Notes: a model not told the origin generated them from the letters alone. A stretch of DNA of 64,000 bases from Bog-473 sp963745665 (GCA_963745665.1 CAVUYE010000002.1:310001-374000); one strand, 5' to 3'; shown: positions 24,839 to 34,250, counted from the first letter of the stretch. Numbers and translations: made by a program.

Positions 24839-26380
24839 TCACCGCTCGGAGCGGAGCTCGCGTTTGAGCACCTTGCCGGACGGGTTTCGTGGCAGCGCCT
24901 CGACGAATCTGATGTCGCGGGGGACCTTGAAACGTGCGAGCTGGGCGCGGCAGTGCGCGATGAGCGCTTCCGGTGTCACGGCAGCCCCCGGGCGTAGTGC
25001 GACGAACGCCTCGGGTACCTCGCCCCAGCGATCGTCCGGGCGGCCGACGACCGCCGCTTCGAGCACCGCGTCGTGCTCGTACAGGACCCTCTCGATCTCC
25101 GAGCTGGCGATGTTCTCGCCTCCCGACACGATCATGTCCTTGAGTCGATCGACGATGTAGAGGTAGCCGTCGTCGTCGAGGACGCCGATGTCCCCGGTGT
25201 GGAACCAGCCCCCGGCGAAGGCGGCGGTCGTGGCGCCCTGGTCCCGCCAGTACCCCTTGAACACCTTGGGACCGCGCATGACGATCTCGCCCTGTTCGCC
25301 GGCCGCCACGGATTGCCCCTCCTCATCCCACACGTCGAGCTCGAGGTAGAGGCAGGGGCGGCCCACCGAGCCGAGCTTCGTCACGATGCTGTCGCGGTCG
25401 AGGAACGTGTCCCCCGAGACCGTCTCGGTGAGGCCGTAGGCGTCGGCGAACCACGCCGCGGGAAAGACCCGCTGAATCCGCTGAATGAGGGGAATCGGCA
25501 TCTTCTCTCCGCCGTTGATGACCACCCGTACCGACGACAGATCGCGCTGTTCGATGTCGGGCAGAGCCATGATCGCGTTGACCATGGCGGGTGCCAGCCA
25601 GACGGTGGTGACCCTGGAGCGCTCAATCTCGCCGACCACCGCGGCTGCCTCGAACGTCCGATGGACGATCGTCGTCGCTCCCGCCGCAATCAGGGAGGTC
25701 GTCGTCAGGTCCAGCGCGCCCACGTGGTAGAGGGGGCCACAGGCCAACCCCAGATCGGCGCTCGTGAAGCCGAATTCGATCGTGTGCGCCAGGTTCTTCC
25801 AGGCCAGGTTGGCATGGGTGAGCATGACCCCTTTGGGCCGACCGGTGGTGCCCGAGGTGTACATCAACCGGTGGACATCGTCGGCCGTCGTTGCAACACG
25901 GGGCACCTTCGTGGAGGTGTCCCGCAGGTCGTCCAGGCTCGTCCATCCGTCCCGCCCGGCGGACGAGATACCGACTCGGACGAGTGTGTCCTTCAGGCCC
26001 ACCGTCGCCTCGTTCGCCAACTGCAGCAGGGCGACGTCGCAGACGAGAGCGCGGGCACCTGAGTGCTCCAGGATGTAGCGCACCTCGGGGGCGGCGAGAC
26101 GCCAGTTGATGGGCATCGCAATGGCGCCGAGGAAATTGGCGGCGAAGAGAGTCTCGAGGAACTCGGGGCAGTTGTACGAAAGGAGCGCGACCACGTCGCC
26201 TTGTCGGACGCCGCGTCCCGCCAGCCCGGCGGCCAGCGCGGCGGCGCGACCCGCCATCGACCGGTAGGTCGTCGCCACCCCCTCGAAGACGGTGATTGCC
26301 TTGTCGGGGGTGCGCGTGGCGTGGTGGTCGAGCACATTGAACCAGTTCACGTCGGCCGAGGCCATCGGAGCGGATGTCAT
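24839..26380 (-). CDS. Acyl-CoA ligase (AMP-forming, FadD-like)
   Basis: This enzyme activates a carboxylic acid to its CoA thioester via an acyl-adenylate. ATG 26380 has GGAG seven bases upstream and gives 513 residues, the family length. The P-loop-like motif YTSGTTGRPKGVMLTH, the A5 region DAYGLTE, the A7/A8 TGDIGVLDDDGYLYIVDRLK and the C-terminal lysine in NPSGKVLKREL are all present. It is divergent from a TetR gene, which probably controls it. In an operon-rich catabolic region it would supply the CoA ester for the dehydrogenases downstream. Confidence 0.9.
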   Translation of the reverse strand: MTSAPMASADVNWFNVLDHHATRTPDKAITVFEGVATTYRSMAGRAAALAAGLAGRGVRQGDVVALLSYNCPEFLETLFAANFLGAIAMPINWRLAAPEVRYILEHSGARALVCDVALLQLANEATVGLKDTLVRVGISSAGRDGWTSLDDLRDTSTKVPRVATTADDVHRLMYTSGTTGRPKGVMLTHANLAWKNLAHTIEFGFTSADLGLACGPLYHVGALDLTTTSLIAAGATTIVHRTFEAAAVVGEIERSRVTTVWLAPAMVNAIMALPDIEQRDLSSVRVVINGGEKMPIPLIQRIQRVFPAAWFADAYGLTETVSGDTFLDRDSIVTKLGSVGRPCLYLELDVWDEEGQSVAAGEQGEIVMRGPKVFKGYWRDQGATTAAFAGGWFHTGDIGVLDDDGYLYIVDRLKDMIVSGGENIASSEIERVLYEHDAVLEAAVVGRPDDRWGEVPEAFVALRPGAAVTPEALIAHCRAQLARFKVPRDIRFVEALPRNPSGKVLKRELRSER

Positions 26381-26394
26381 GTCGGGACTCCGAC
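26381..26394. promoter_or_regulatory. Short inverted repeat upstream of acyl-CoA ligase
   Basis: GTCGG-GACT-CCGAC lies immediately upstream of the ligase ATG, in the gap shared with the divergent TetR gene. The arms are only 5 bp, and the site overlaps the ribosome-binding region, so it could be either an operator or an mRNA hairpin. It is weakly supported. Confidence 0.25.
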
Positions 26395-26546
26395 CACGAC
26401 CGCCATCGTGCCGCAAGACGTTCGCAGCACGACGATCCTCTGCTTCCCGCGTCGGGAGACTTCGCGTGTCGGGAGCCTGTACGTCGAGCGTGCGCCGCCG
26501 CCCGAAGGGCATCCGGGCGGGTGACGGCCCGCTAGTCTCGCCCTCA

Positions 26547-27179
26547 ATGGCACGGGTAGAAGCGACCGGTGACTCTCGGCGCAAGGCGCACTGGGAGGCG
26601 CGCTACCAAGCGATCATCGACACCTCCGCGGGCGTTTTTGCCCGGGGCGGCTACCACGCCACCGGTATCACGGAGCTCTGCGTCGCCAACGATCTCGGCA
26701 AGGGTGCGCTGTACCACTACATCGGTTCCAAGGAGGATCTGCTCGCCGCCATCCACGACCGGGTCATGGACGAGGTGATGCTCGGCGCGGACCGCGTGGC
26801 CCAGGCGGGCGGCACGCCCTCGCGGCAGCTCGCCCTGCTCGGCGAGGAACTGCTCGATGTGATCCACCGCTACCCGGACCATGTGTGGGTCTTCCTGCAC
26901 GAGTTCCCTGCGCTCACCGGAGAGCGGGCGGAGAAGTTCCGGCAGCGCCGTCGCACCTACGAGCAACGCGTCGAGGCGGTGCTGCAGGCCGGGGTCGACT
27001 CGGGCGAGTTCCGTGCCGTGCAGCCGCGCCTGACGGCCATGGCGTGGTTGGGGATGCACAACTACACGTATCTCTGGCTCAAGCCGGGTGGCGAGCTCTC
27101 AGCGCGGGATGTTGCCAAGCCCTTTGCCGATATCTTCATGCGCGGCATCACGAATCCACCGGCCGACTCGCCCGAATAG
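26547..27179 (+). CDS. TetR-family regulator
   Basis: This 210-residue DNA-binding repressor has an N-terminal helix-turn-helix (GVFARGGYHATGITELCVAN, then GALYHYIGSKEDLLAAIHDR) typical of the family, with a helical ligand domain of about 140 residues resembling KstR2/FadR-type members. It is divergent from the acyl-CoA ligase and probably represses it in response to an acyl-CoA. Whether it also reads the TGTACCGACC sites elsewhere in the window cannot be told; no such site lies in its own promoter. Confidence 0.85.
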   Translation: MARVEATGDSRRKAHWEARYQAIIDTSAGVFARGGYHATGITELCVANDLGKGALYHYIGSKEDLLAAIHDRVMDEVMLGADRVAQAGGTPSRQLALLGEELLDVIHRYPDHVWVFLHEFPALTGERAEKFRQRRRTYEQRVEAVLQAGVDSGEFRAVQPRLTAMAWLGMHNYTYLWLKPGGELSARDVAKPFADIFMRGITNPPADSPE

Positions 27180-27185
27180 CCGGAC

Positions 27186-27932
27186 TCACGGCGCCGAGTA
27201 GCCGCCGTCGACGACAAGCGCCGAGCCCGTCGTCCAGCGTGCCGCCTCGCTCGCCAGGTAGGAGTACGCGCCCACGAGGTCGGCGGCCGTTCCGAGGCCG
27301 AGCGGATGCCGCTCGGCGACGGCGTCGAGCGCCTCCGGCGGGAGACCGTCATGGATCGCCGAACGGAACGTCCCCGGGCAGACGCAGTTGACGCGGATCC
27401 CGTCCCGCGCGTACTCGACGGCAGCGACCTTGGCCAGCTGAATGACCGCGGCCTTGGTGGCGCAGTAGGGCGCGGCGTGGGACCACGCGGTCAGGCCCGA
27501 GACAGACGCCGTGAGGATGATGGAGCCAGAGTGCTGGGGACGCATGACGGCCACCGCGGCCCGGATCCCGTTGACCGCGCCGAGCAGGTTGACCCGAAAG
27601 GCGCGTTCCCAGTCTTCGGTCTCGAGATTGTGGATCCGTCCGTTCGGCGAGAGCACTCCGGCGTTGCTGATGAGCACGTCCAGTCGGCCGAAGCGCTCGA
27701 CGGTCTGCGTGATGGTTGACTCGACCTCGCCGTAGTCGCTGACGTCCGCCAGCATGGTCTCGACGGCGCCGTCTGATCCGGTGAGGCCGGCGACGGTCGC
27801 CGCCAGCGAGGGCGCGCTGACGTCGCTCAGCATCAGGTCGGTGGAGGGCTCGCTTGCCAGCTGCTGGGAAACGGCGGCACCGAGCGACCCGCCCGCACCG
27901 ATGATTGCCACCACCCGTCGCGTCGCCGTCAT
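27186..27932 (-). CDS. SDR-family oxidoreductase
   Basis: This 248-residue short-chain dehydrogenase has the cofactor loop IIGAGGSLGAA (about 10-20), the SNAG motif in LDVLISNAGVL, a serine in TASVSGL and YCATK as catalytic Tyr/Lys. Its ATG overlaps the stop of another SDR (ATGA), so the two are co-translated. The product would be an NAD(P)-dependent alcohol/ketone converter. The GAGGSLG loop is a slight variant of TGxxxGxG. Confidence 0.88.
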   Translation of the reverse strand: MTATRRVVAIIGAGGSLGAAVSQQLASEPSTDLMLSDVSAPSLAATVAGLTGSDGAVETMLADVSDYGEVESTITQTVERFGRLDVLISNAGVLSPNGRIHNLETEDWERAFRVNLLGAVNGIRAAVAVMRPQHSGSIILTASVSGLTAWSHAAPYCATKAAVIQLAKVAAVEYARDGIRVNCVCPGTFRSAIHDGLPPEALDAVAERHPLGLGTAADLVGAYSYLASEAARWTTGSALVVDGGYSAP

Positions 27933-28708
27933 ACAAGCAAGTATCCGCCATCGACGCTGAGCACGGTGCCGGTAATGAAGGCAGAGGCGTCGGAGGCCAG
28001 GAACTGATAGGCCGCGGCGAGGTCGGTGGATGTCCCCCAGCGCTCTTGTGCCGTGTGTCCGGTGATGGCGGTTGAGAGCGTGGGGTTGTGCAACCACTCG
28101 TCGGCCAGGGGCGATTCGAACCATCCGGGCGCAACGACATTCACGGTGATGCCGGCCCCAGCCAGATCGAGCGCGAGACCCTTGGCCACGCCGACCAGGC
28201 CCGCCTTCGACGCGCTGTAGGCGGTCAGGCCCTTGCGCGGCCGTTCCCCGAGGACCGAGCCCGTGAAGATCAATCGCCCACCCTCGCCCATGACCCGGGC
28301 CGCGGCGCGGGCGCCGAGGAACGCGCCCGTGAGATTCACCTCCAAGACCTGGCGCCAGACGGATGCCGCGATTTCCCGCGGGCCGGCAACGATCGGCGAA
28401 ATGCCCGCATTGCAGATCCAGGCGTCGACGCCGCCCCACTCGGCCACCATGGCGTCTGCCACCGCCTCGTTGAAATCCTCGTCGGTCACGTCACCGCTGA
28501 GCACCAGCGATGTCCCGGGGAGCGCCGCGGCGACCGCTTTGAGGTCCCGCTCCGTGCGTGCCACCAGCGCAACCGACGCGCCGGCCCGCGAGAACGCGTG
28601 CGACAGCAGGGCTCCGAGGCCACGGCTCGCGCCGGTGATGACGACCCTCTTACCGGAGACCGCGCCGGGGGCTGGGAACGACTCGGGTATCTCGATCTGC
28701 TCGATCAT
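27929..28708 (-). CDS. SDR-family oxidoreductase
   Basis: ATG 28708 is preferred because GAGGGA lies just before it; 28720 is possible. The 259-residue protein has TGASRGLGA near the N terminus, CNAGIS, the catalytic serine region FTGSVLGE and YSASK. It is the first gene of a coupled SDR pair and is transcribed divergently from the fused E1 dehydrogenase across a 41-base gap containing a TGTACCGACC operator-like site. Joint regulation with the E1 gene is likely. Confidence 0.88.
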   Translation of the reverse strand: MIEQIEIPESFPAPGAVSGKRVVITGASRGLGALLSHAFSRAGASVALVARTERDLKAVAAALPGTSLVLSGDVTDEDFNEAVADAMVAEWGGVDAWICNAGISPIVAGPREIAASVWRQVLEVNLTGAFLGARAAARVMGEGGRLIFTGSVLGERPRKGLTAYSASKAGLVGVAKGLALDLAGAGITVNVVAPGWFESPLADEWLHNPTLSTAITGHTAQERWGTSTDLAAAYQFLASDASAFITGTVLSVDGGYLLV

Positions 28709-28722
28709 CGTTTCCCTCATGT

Positions 28723-28743
28723 TGTACCGACCAGTACAGTACA
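28723..28743. promoter_or_regulatory. TGTACCGACC-type operator, SDR/E1 divergent promoter
   Basis: TGTACCGACCAGTACAG (28723-28739) shares its first ten bases with sites at 34183-34199 and 37026-37042. The arms TGTAC and GTACA are inverted at 28723-28727 and 28739-28743. The site ends six bases before the E1 start codon, so the E1 mRNA is probably leaderless or the site overlaps its promoter start. Confidence 0.55.
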
Positions 28744-28749
28744 CGGTCG

Positions 28750-30741
28750 ATGACCGTCGATTCCTCGTCCTCCTCGACCTTCTCGACGGTCGACCTGGTG
28801 GAGATGCAGCGCCGGATGCTCCTCATCCGCGGCTTCGAGGAGCGGGTCGCCGCGCTCTATCGGGACGGCGAAGTCCCCGGTTTCGTCCATCTCTCGACCG
28901 GGCAGGAGGCGGCGGCCGTCGGGGCGTGCTGGCCCTTGGGGGCCGCCGACGTCATCACGTCCACGCATCGCGGCCATGGCCACTGCCTGGCCAAGGGCCT
29001 GCAGCCGACCGGGATGTTCGCCGAGTTGATGGGCAAGGAGCAGGGCACGAACCGCGGCCGCGGCGGCTCCATGCACATCGCGGATCCCAAGCTCGGGATC
29101 TTCGGGGCCAATGGCATCGTGGCCGCGGGTCTGCCGATCGCGGTGGGGGCCGCGACGGCCGCCCAACTCCGGGCGGACGGCAGCGTGGCCGTGGCGTTCT
29201 TCGGTGACGGTGCCGTCGCGCAGGGCGCCTTCCACGAGGCCCTGAACCTCGCCGCCGTCTGGAAGCTTCCGGTGGTCTTCTTCTGTGAGAACAACGGGTA
29301 TGCCGAGTTCTCCCCGGCTTCCACCCAACATGCGGCGTCACTGTCGCACCGGGCAGCCGGCTACGGCATCCCCTACGTCGCGGTCGACGGCAACGACGTG
29401 GTGGGGACGGCCGCAGTGATGCAGCGCGCGGTCGGCGCTGCACGCGACGGCGACGGCCCGACCGTCGTGGAGGCCACCACCTACCGTTGGCATGGCCACT
29501 ACGAAGGGGATCCCGAGCGCTACCGCTCTCCCGATGAGGTAGAGGAATGGCGCTCGCGCGACCCTCTTCTGGTGCACGAGGCCCGCCTGCGGGACGCGGG
29601 GGTCGGGGACGATCAGCTCAAGGCGCTGGAGGCGTCGACCGCAGCCGCCCTCGACGGAGCGGTCGAGGCGGCACGCCGGCTGGCCAGACCGGACCCGGCG
29701 ACACTGACGGGCTTCGTCGTGCGCCCGCGCGCGGTGCGGACGGAGCCGGCCCCACCTGCTCAGGATGCGCCGGTGTTCCGCACCATGGACGCCATCCGAT
29801 CGGCGCTCGCCGCCGAGCTGGCCGGGGACGATCGAGTCTTTCTCGCCGGCGTCGACGTCGGAAGCGGCGGCAACGTCTTCGGGCTCACGCGTGGGCTGGC
29901 CGACGAATTCGGTGCCCGCGTGCGGGATACGCCGATCTCGGAGAACGCGATCATCGGTCTCGGAGTGGGGGCGGCCATGGCCGGCATGCATCCGGTAGTC
30001 GAGCTCATGTACCTCGACTTCATCGGGGTGTGCTTCGACCAGCTGCTCAATCAGGCTGCCAAGCTGCCGTTCATGACGGGCGGCGCGGCGGACATGGCAC
30101 TGACCGTGCGGACCCAATTCGGCGCCGGCCGCTCTTCGGGCAGCCAGCACTCGCAGAGCCTCGAGGCGCTGCTGGCCCACATCCCGGGGTTGACCGTCGT
30201 CATGCCGTCGACCCCGGCCGACACCTACGGCCTGCTGCGCGCCTCCATTCAGGACCCCAACCCTGTGGTGTTCATAGAGAACCGCCTGCTGTACGGCATG
30301 AAAGGGCCGCAGCCGCCACACGACCACCTGGTCCCGATCGGGAAGTCCGCCGTCGTGCGCTCCGGGAGCGACGTCACCGTCGTGTCCGTCTCCCGGATGG
30401 TCCACGAGGCGCTGGCTGCCGCGGCAGCGGTGGAGGCCGACGGTGTCTCCGTCGAGGTGATCGACCTCCGGACGGTGGCGCCCTTGGACATGGTGCCGAT
30501 CCTGGCGTCGGTCCACAAGACGAGCCGCCTCCTCATCGCCCACGAGGCGGTCGTGCCCTTCGGGATCGGTGCAGAAGTCGCCGCCACGGTGGCGCGCGAA
30601 GGCTTCTGGGATCTCGATGCGCCGATTGAGCGCGTCGGGGCTGTGGCGACGCCAGCCCCCTACTCGCCCGACCTCGAGCAGGCCTGGCTCCCGGACCGCG
30701 AGAACATCGTCGAGGCCATCCGCCGACTGGTCGCCGTGTAG
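28750..30741 (+). CDS. Fused alpha-beta E1 component of a 2-oxoacid/acetoin dehydrogenase
   Basis: This 663-residue thiamine diphosphate enzyme has the alpha chain (about 1-325) and beta chain (about 340-663) in one polypeptide. The alpha half carries the cofactor motif GDGAVAQG (from 152) ending at ENNGYAE (about 180), RGRGGSMHI and HRGHGHCLAKG. The beta half has the transketolase pyrimidine region (NAIIGLGVGAAMAGMHPVVE) and a C-terminal domain. It decarboxylates a 2-oxoacid or cleaves acetoin-like diketones. No E2 acyltransferase or E3 lipoamide dehydrogenase is in the window, so partners must be elsewhere or the enzyme acts with another acceptor. Confidence 0.88.
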   Translation: MTVDSSSSSTFSTVDLVEMQRRMLLIRGFEERVAALYRDGEVPGFVHLSTGQEAAAVGACWPLGAADVITSTHRGHGHCLAKGLQPTGMFAELMGKEQGTNRGRGGSMHIADPKLGIFGANGIVAAGLPIAVGAATAAQLRADGSVAVAFFGDGAVAQGAFHEALNLAAVWKLPVVFFCENNGYAEFSPASTQHAASLSHRAAGYGIPYVAVDGNDVVGTAAVMQRAVGAARDGDGPTVVEATTYRWHGHYEGDPERYRSPDEVEEWRSRDPLLVHEARLRDAGVGDDQLKALEASTAAALDGAVEAARRLARPDPATLTGFVVRPRAVRTEPAPPAQDAPVFRTMDAIRSALAAELAGDDRVFLAGVDVGSGGNVFGLTRGLADEFGARVRDTPISENAIIGLGVGAAMAGMHPVVELMYLDFIGVCFDQLLNQAAKLPFMTGGAADMALTVRTQFGAGRSSGSQHSQSLEALLAHIPGLTVVMPSTPADTYGLLRASIQDPNPVVFIENRLLYGMKGPQPPHDHLVPIGKSAVVRSGSDVTVVSVSRMVHEALAAAAAVEADGVSVEVIDLRTVAPLDMVPILASVHKTSRLLIAHEAVVPFGIGAEVAATVAREGFWDLDAPIERVGAVATPAPYSPDLEQAWLPDRENIVEAIRRLVAV

Positions 30742-30742
30742 C

Positions 30743-31891
30743 TCAGCAGCCCAGCTGGCGGGCGATGACGAGATGCTGAATCTCGTTGGTGCCCTCGCCG
30801 ATTTCGAGCACCTTGGCGTCGCAGTAGAAGCGGGCCACGGGCGTCTCGAGCATGTAGCCCAGACCGCCGTGGATCTGGACCGCTTCCGACGCCGCCCAGG
30901 TCGCCACCCGGCTCGCCTTCAGCTTGGCCATAGCCGCCTCCTTCATGAAGGGCTGACCCGCGTCGCGCAGCGATGCGGCCCGGTAGGTGAGCCAGCGTGC
31001 CGCCTCAAGCTCGGTGGCGATATCGGCCAGCTTGAACTGAACGGCTTGGAACTTCGAGATCGGCTGCCCGAACTGGACCCGCTCACGGGCGTAGGCGGTG
31101 GCCAGGTCGAGGACCGCCTGGGTCAGGCTGAGCGACAGGGCCGCGATGGAAATGCGCCCCACTTCGAGGGTGCGCAGGAACTGGCCGAGGCCCAGGTGCG
31201 GATCGCCCAGAAGGTGCTCGTCGGGAACCCAGACGTCGTCGAGGTAGAGCTCACGGGTGTCGAGGCCACGCCAGCCGATGCCGCGCATCTTCGGTCCCAT
31301 CGTGAATCCCTGCGTGCCCTTCTCCACGACGAGGCTGGCGAAGCCCGGCTCTCGGCCTTCGGCAGGCTCCGTGCGCGCCAGGAGGGTCACGCCGAACGAC
31401 ATGTCCGTGCCCGCGTTGGAGATGAAGGTCTTGCGTCCGTTGATCAGCCACCCGCCGTCACGCCGTTCGGCCCGGGTCCGGATCCCTCGTGCGTCGGAAC
31501 CGGCGTCAGGCTCGGTGAGCCCGAACGCGCCCAACCTTCGCCCCTCCGCGAGCGGGCGCAGCCAGCGCTCCCGCTGCTCGTCGTTCCCGAACAGGTACAG
31601 CGGGAGCGAGCCGATGGTGACGTGAGCCTGCCAGGCCGCGGCCACGGACTGGTCGGCATGGCCGAGCTGCTCCATGGCGGCGACGAAGCCGACGGTCGAC
31701 ATGCCGATCCCGCCCCACCGCTCCGGGACGAGCATGCCGAGGAGGCCGAGCTGACCCATGTCGCGCAGGAGGTCCGTCGGGCACCGAGCCTCCTCCCAGG
31801 CTGGCGGTGCGCGGGGGGCGATCTCCTTTTGAGCGAAGTCGCGGCACAGGTCGACGAGGTCGCGCTCGGTCTCGTTGAGCGAGAAGTCCAT
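30743..31891 (-). CDS. Acyl-CoA dehydrogenase
   Basis: This 382-residue FAD enzyme introduces an alpha-beta double bond into an acyl-CoA. It has the flavin-contact region GAFGLTEPDAGSDARG, the LALGLTE-like and INGRKTFISNA segments, QIHGGLGYM and the C-terminal GEGTNEIQHLVIARQL, where the first Glu of EGTNEI is the usual catalytic base. It is the last of three minus-strand genes (amidohydrolase, SDR, dehydrogenase) separated by 41 and 12 bases. Electrons would go to an ETF encoded elsewhere. Confidence 0.92.
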   Translation of the reverse strand: MDFSLNETERDLVDLCRDFAQKEIAPRAPPAWEEARCPTDLLRDMGQLGLLGMLVPERWGGIGMSTVGFVAAMEQLGHADQSVAAAWQAHVTIGSLPLYLFGNDEQRERWLRPLAEGRRLGAFGLTEPDAGSDARGIRTRAERRDGGWLINGRKTFISNAGTDMSFGVTLLARTEPAEGREPGFASLVVEKGTQGFTMGPKMRGIGWRGLDTRELYLDDVWVPDEHLLGDPHLGLGQFLRTLEVGRISIAALSLSLTQAVLDLATAYARERVQFGQPISKFQAVQFKLADIATELEAARWLTYRAASLRDAGQPFMKEAAMAKLKASRVATWAASEAVQIHGGLGYMLETPVARFYCDAKVLEIGEGTNEIQHLVIARQLGC

Positions 31892-31903
31892 GGTGCCGTC
31901 AGG

Positions 31904-32803
31904 TCACCTCCCGGGCCCGAGGTGGGCCAGGAAGCGGGCCGACCAGTCGGGCAGGTCGCCGGGTACGAAGTACCCCTTCTCCTCGTTGATCGCCCCCCAG
32001 TGCTCCGCGATGTCCTCGACCGTCGGGTCCGCTGAGACATACCCCGGCGTCGAGGCGATGAAGATGCGCGCGAACCGGCCGGCGCCGGCGGCGTACATCT
32101 CTCCGTTGACCGGGCAGTCCTCGTGGGCGAGGAAGGCGACCAGGGGCGCCACCAGGCCCGGCGACATGGGCGATGAGGGGTCGTCCGCGTCCTGGCCCGC
32201 CATCCGGGTGAAGGCGGCCGGTGCGATGAGGTTGACCCGGATCCCGTGGGTGGCGCTGGTGGTGGCCAGGCTCCGGGTCAGCCCGATGACGCCGGCCTTG
32301 GCGGTGGCATAGGAGAGGTTCTTGGGCAGGCCGAAGATCCCGGACGATGTCGTCATGACGATGCGGCCGTACCCCTGCTCGGCCATCACGGGCCAGGCCG
32401 CCCGGGTCGTGTTGAACGACCCCAAAATGTGGACCGCGATGTGCCGCTCCACGTTGTCCAGGTCGGCGTCCGGGAGCCCCGCCCACTTGATGATGCCGGC
32501 GTTGTTGATCAGGATGTCGAGGCGTCCGAAGTTCCCGACCGCGGCATCAATGAGCGCCTGTGCGCCCCCCGCCGAGGCGACGTCGTGCTCATCGGCGATC
32601 GCCGACCCGCCCGCAGCCGCGATCTCAGACGCGACGGTCGTGGCCACGGTGGCGTCGGTCCCCACGCCCTGCATGGAGCCGCCCAGGTCGTTGACGACGA
32701 CGCGGGCGCCCCGGTCGGCCAGGAGCAGCGCGTAGGCGCGACCGATACCGCGTCCCGCGCCCGTGATGACGGCGACGCGTCCCTCGAAGCTGTGCTCGCC
32801 CAC
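31904..32803 (-). CDS. SDR, MFE-2/HSD17B4-like 3-hydroxyacyl-CoA dehydrogenase type
   Basis: GTG 32803 gives 299 residues. The start region GRVAVITGAGRGIGRAYALL and RGARVVVNDLGGS are hallmarks of the SDR domain of multifunctional enzyme 2, which oxidises 3-hydroxyacyl-CoA esters; NNAGIIKW, SSSGIFG and YATAK complete the SDR set. The C-terminal 50 or so residues (ASTPGYVSADPTVEDIAEHW) extend beyond a minimal SDR and match that subgroup. With the adjacent acyl-CoA dehydrogenase it would perform beta-oxidation steps. Confidence 0.88.
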   Translation of the reverse strand: MGEHSFEGRVAVITGAGRGIGRAYALLLADRGARVVVNDLGGSMQGVGTDATVATTVASEIAAAGGSAIADEHDVASAGGAQALIDAAVGNFGRLDILINNAGIIKWAGLPDADLDNVERHIAVHILGSFNTTRAAWPVMAEQGYGRIVMTTSSGIFGLPKNLSYATAKAGVIGLTRSLATTSATHGIRVNLIAPAAFTRMAGQDADDPSSPMSPGLVAPLVAFLAHEDCPVNGEMYAAGAGRFARIFIASTPGYVSADPTVEDIAEHWGAINEEKGYFVPGDLPDWSARFLAHLGPGR

Positions 32804-32844
32804 GTCGACCCCGCCCTTCTCTGCCGCCGGCTCGGTGGTGCGGC

Positions 32845-34104
32845 CTAGTTCTGGGAGGACGTCGCCGCGAGCGGAGCCGTGAAGCCCAGGAGGTCGCCGA
32901 GAGTACCCCCCACCATGGCGGCGCGCTCGACTTCGGGCACACCGGCGAAGAGCTGGGTCATGAGCTGTTTGCTGCCCCGGAACGTTCCCTCCGCGTGCGG
33001 GTAGTCGTTCCCCCAGACGATGGTCGACAAGCCGGTGATGTGGCGACAGGCGACCGCGACCGGGTCGTCCTGGAAGGAGACGTGGAACTGGCGCCGGACG
33101 TATTCGCTCGGCATCAGGGGGTAGGGCCACTTCTCGTTCAGCCGGAAGAGCCTTGCGATGCCCGTCTGCTGGTCGGCGGGGAGGCTGTCGTCCCACACGC
33201 CGAGCCACCAGTCGGGGTCCTGGCCGATACCGGTGGTCCAGCACTTGTCCATGCTCCCCACCAACGAAGCCAGCCAGTGCGCGTTGAACTCGATCAGGGC
33301 GAAGTGGAGGTCGGGGTAGCGCTCGGGGACGCCCCCACCGACGAGTTCGCAGATGACCTGTTGGGGGACGATCGTGCTGTAGATCGCCTGGGTGACCATG
33401 CGCTTCGAGGCCGACTTCTCGGTCACCGGCTGGTTGACCTCCGCGGCATTCTGCATGACCACCTTCAGGGTGGTCGACGCCGGGTCGTTGATCTTTATCC
33501 CACCGGTCTGGGTGTGGATGAAGACGTGCAGTCCGGTGGCCTGCGCGGCTGCCCACACCGGGTCGAAGTCACGTGAGTAGTAGGGCTTTGGTGGGGTCGC
33601 CGGCAGGAGGATGGCGCGGAATCCGCCGGCGGCGGCGCGCTCGATCTCCACGACGGCGTCGTCCACGTCGCTGAGCGGGATCGGCGCCGTGGGCGCCAGG
33701 CGCGAGAAGTACGGCGAAAATCGCTCGACGATGTAGTCGTTGTAGACGCGAGCGTGCGCAATCGACAGCTCGTGGTCGTCGGAATAGAGGCCGAAGAGGG
33801 ACAGGTTCGGGTGCATGACCCCGACATCGACGCCGTCGGAACTGAGGTCTTCGATGATCATGGCGGGGTCGCCCTCGGGCATCCGCCCGCCCGTCTGGCG
33901 GTAGCGGGAGATCGTCCATCCCTCGAACCCCGGTGTGTGGAGCCGCCGAAAGATGCGGGCCCCGCCTTCCACGAGGGGCTCGATCTCGAAGTCGTCCTCC
34001 CACACTCCCCGGTCGCGCAGGTTCTTGGGCAGCCGCGTCCGGAAGAGGTCCGTGGGCTCCAGGATGTGCCCGTCGGCGGAAACGACGAGTTGCTTCTCTG
34101 CCAT
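32845..34104 (-). CDS. Amidohydrolase family 2 protein
   Basis: ATG 34104 is preceded by GGAAGGG and gives 419 residues. The N-terminal VVSADGHILEPTDLF carries the metal His region of this family, with further histidines in LHVFIHTQTGG and the terminal IVWGNDYPHAEGTF aspartate motif. Related enzymes hydrolyse or decarboxylate cyclic intermediates; many actinobacterial members lie in steroid or terpene catabolic clusters. It is the first gene of a three-gene operon and divergent from a cyclase-family hydrolase, with an operator-like site between them. Confidence 0.88.
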   Translation of the reverse strand: MAEKQLVVSADGHILEPTDLFRTRLPKNLRDRGVWEDDFEIEPLVEGGARIFRRLHTPGFEGWTISRYRQTGGRMPEGDPAMIIEDLSSDGVDVGVMHPNLSLFGLYSDDHELSIAHARVYNDYIVERFSPYFSRLAPTAPIPLSDVDDAVVEIERAAAGGFRAILLPATPPKPYYSRDFDPVWAAAQATGLHVFIHTQTGGIKINDPASTTLKVVMQNAAEVNQPVTEKSASKRMVTQAIYSTIVPQQVICELVGGGVPERYPDLHFALIEFNAHWLASLVGSMDKCWTTGIGQDPDWWLGVWDDSLPADQQTGIARLFRLNEKWPYPLMPSEYVRRQFHVSFQDDPVAVACRHITGLSTIVWGNDYPHAEGTFRGSKQLMTQLFAGVPEVERAAMVGGTLGDLLGFTAPLAATSSQN

Positions 34105-34182
34105 GGTTGTGCCCTTCCTGCGCGGGAGCGCAAGATCGATGACCGAGCGCGCACGTACGCGGTACTCTGACTCGAATTCTAG

Positions 34183-34199
34183 ACCAACCGGTCGGTACA
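34183..34199. promoter_or_regulatory. TGTACCGACCGGT-type operator, amidohydrolase/cyclase promoter
   Basis: On the minus strand the site reads TGTACCGACCGGTTGGT, 16 of 17 identical to the site at 37026-37042. The core ACCGGT is palindromic. It lies midway in the 146-base gap between the divergent genes starting at 34104 and 34251, so one bound repressor could control both. Confidence 0.6.
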
Positions 34200-34250
34200 G
34201 ACAATGTGCGAGCGGGCGTCGCCACACGTGGCTCGCGGAAGGGAAGGGAG

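Noticed and set aside
32804..33556. Open minus-strand extension of the SDR frame upstream of 32803
   Set aside because: It overlaps the amidohydrolase gene in another frame; the SDR motif set begins at 32803.
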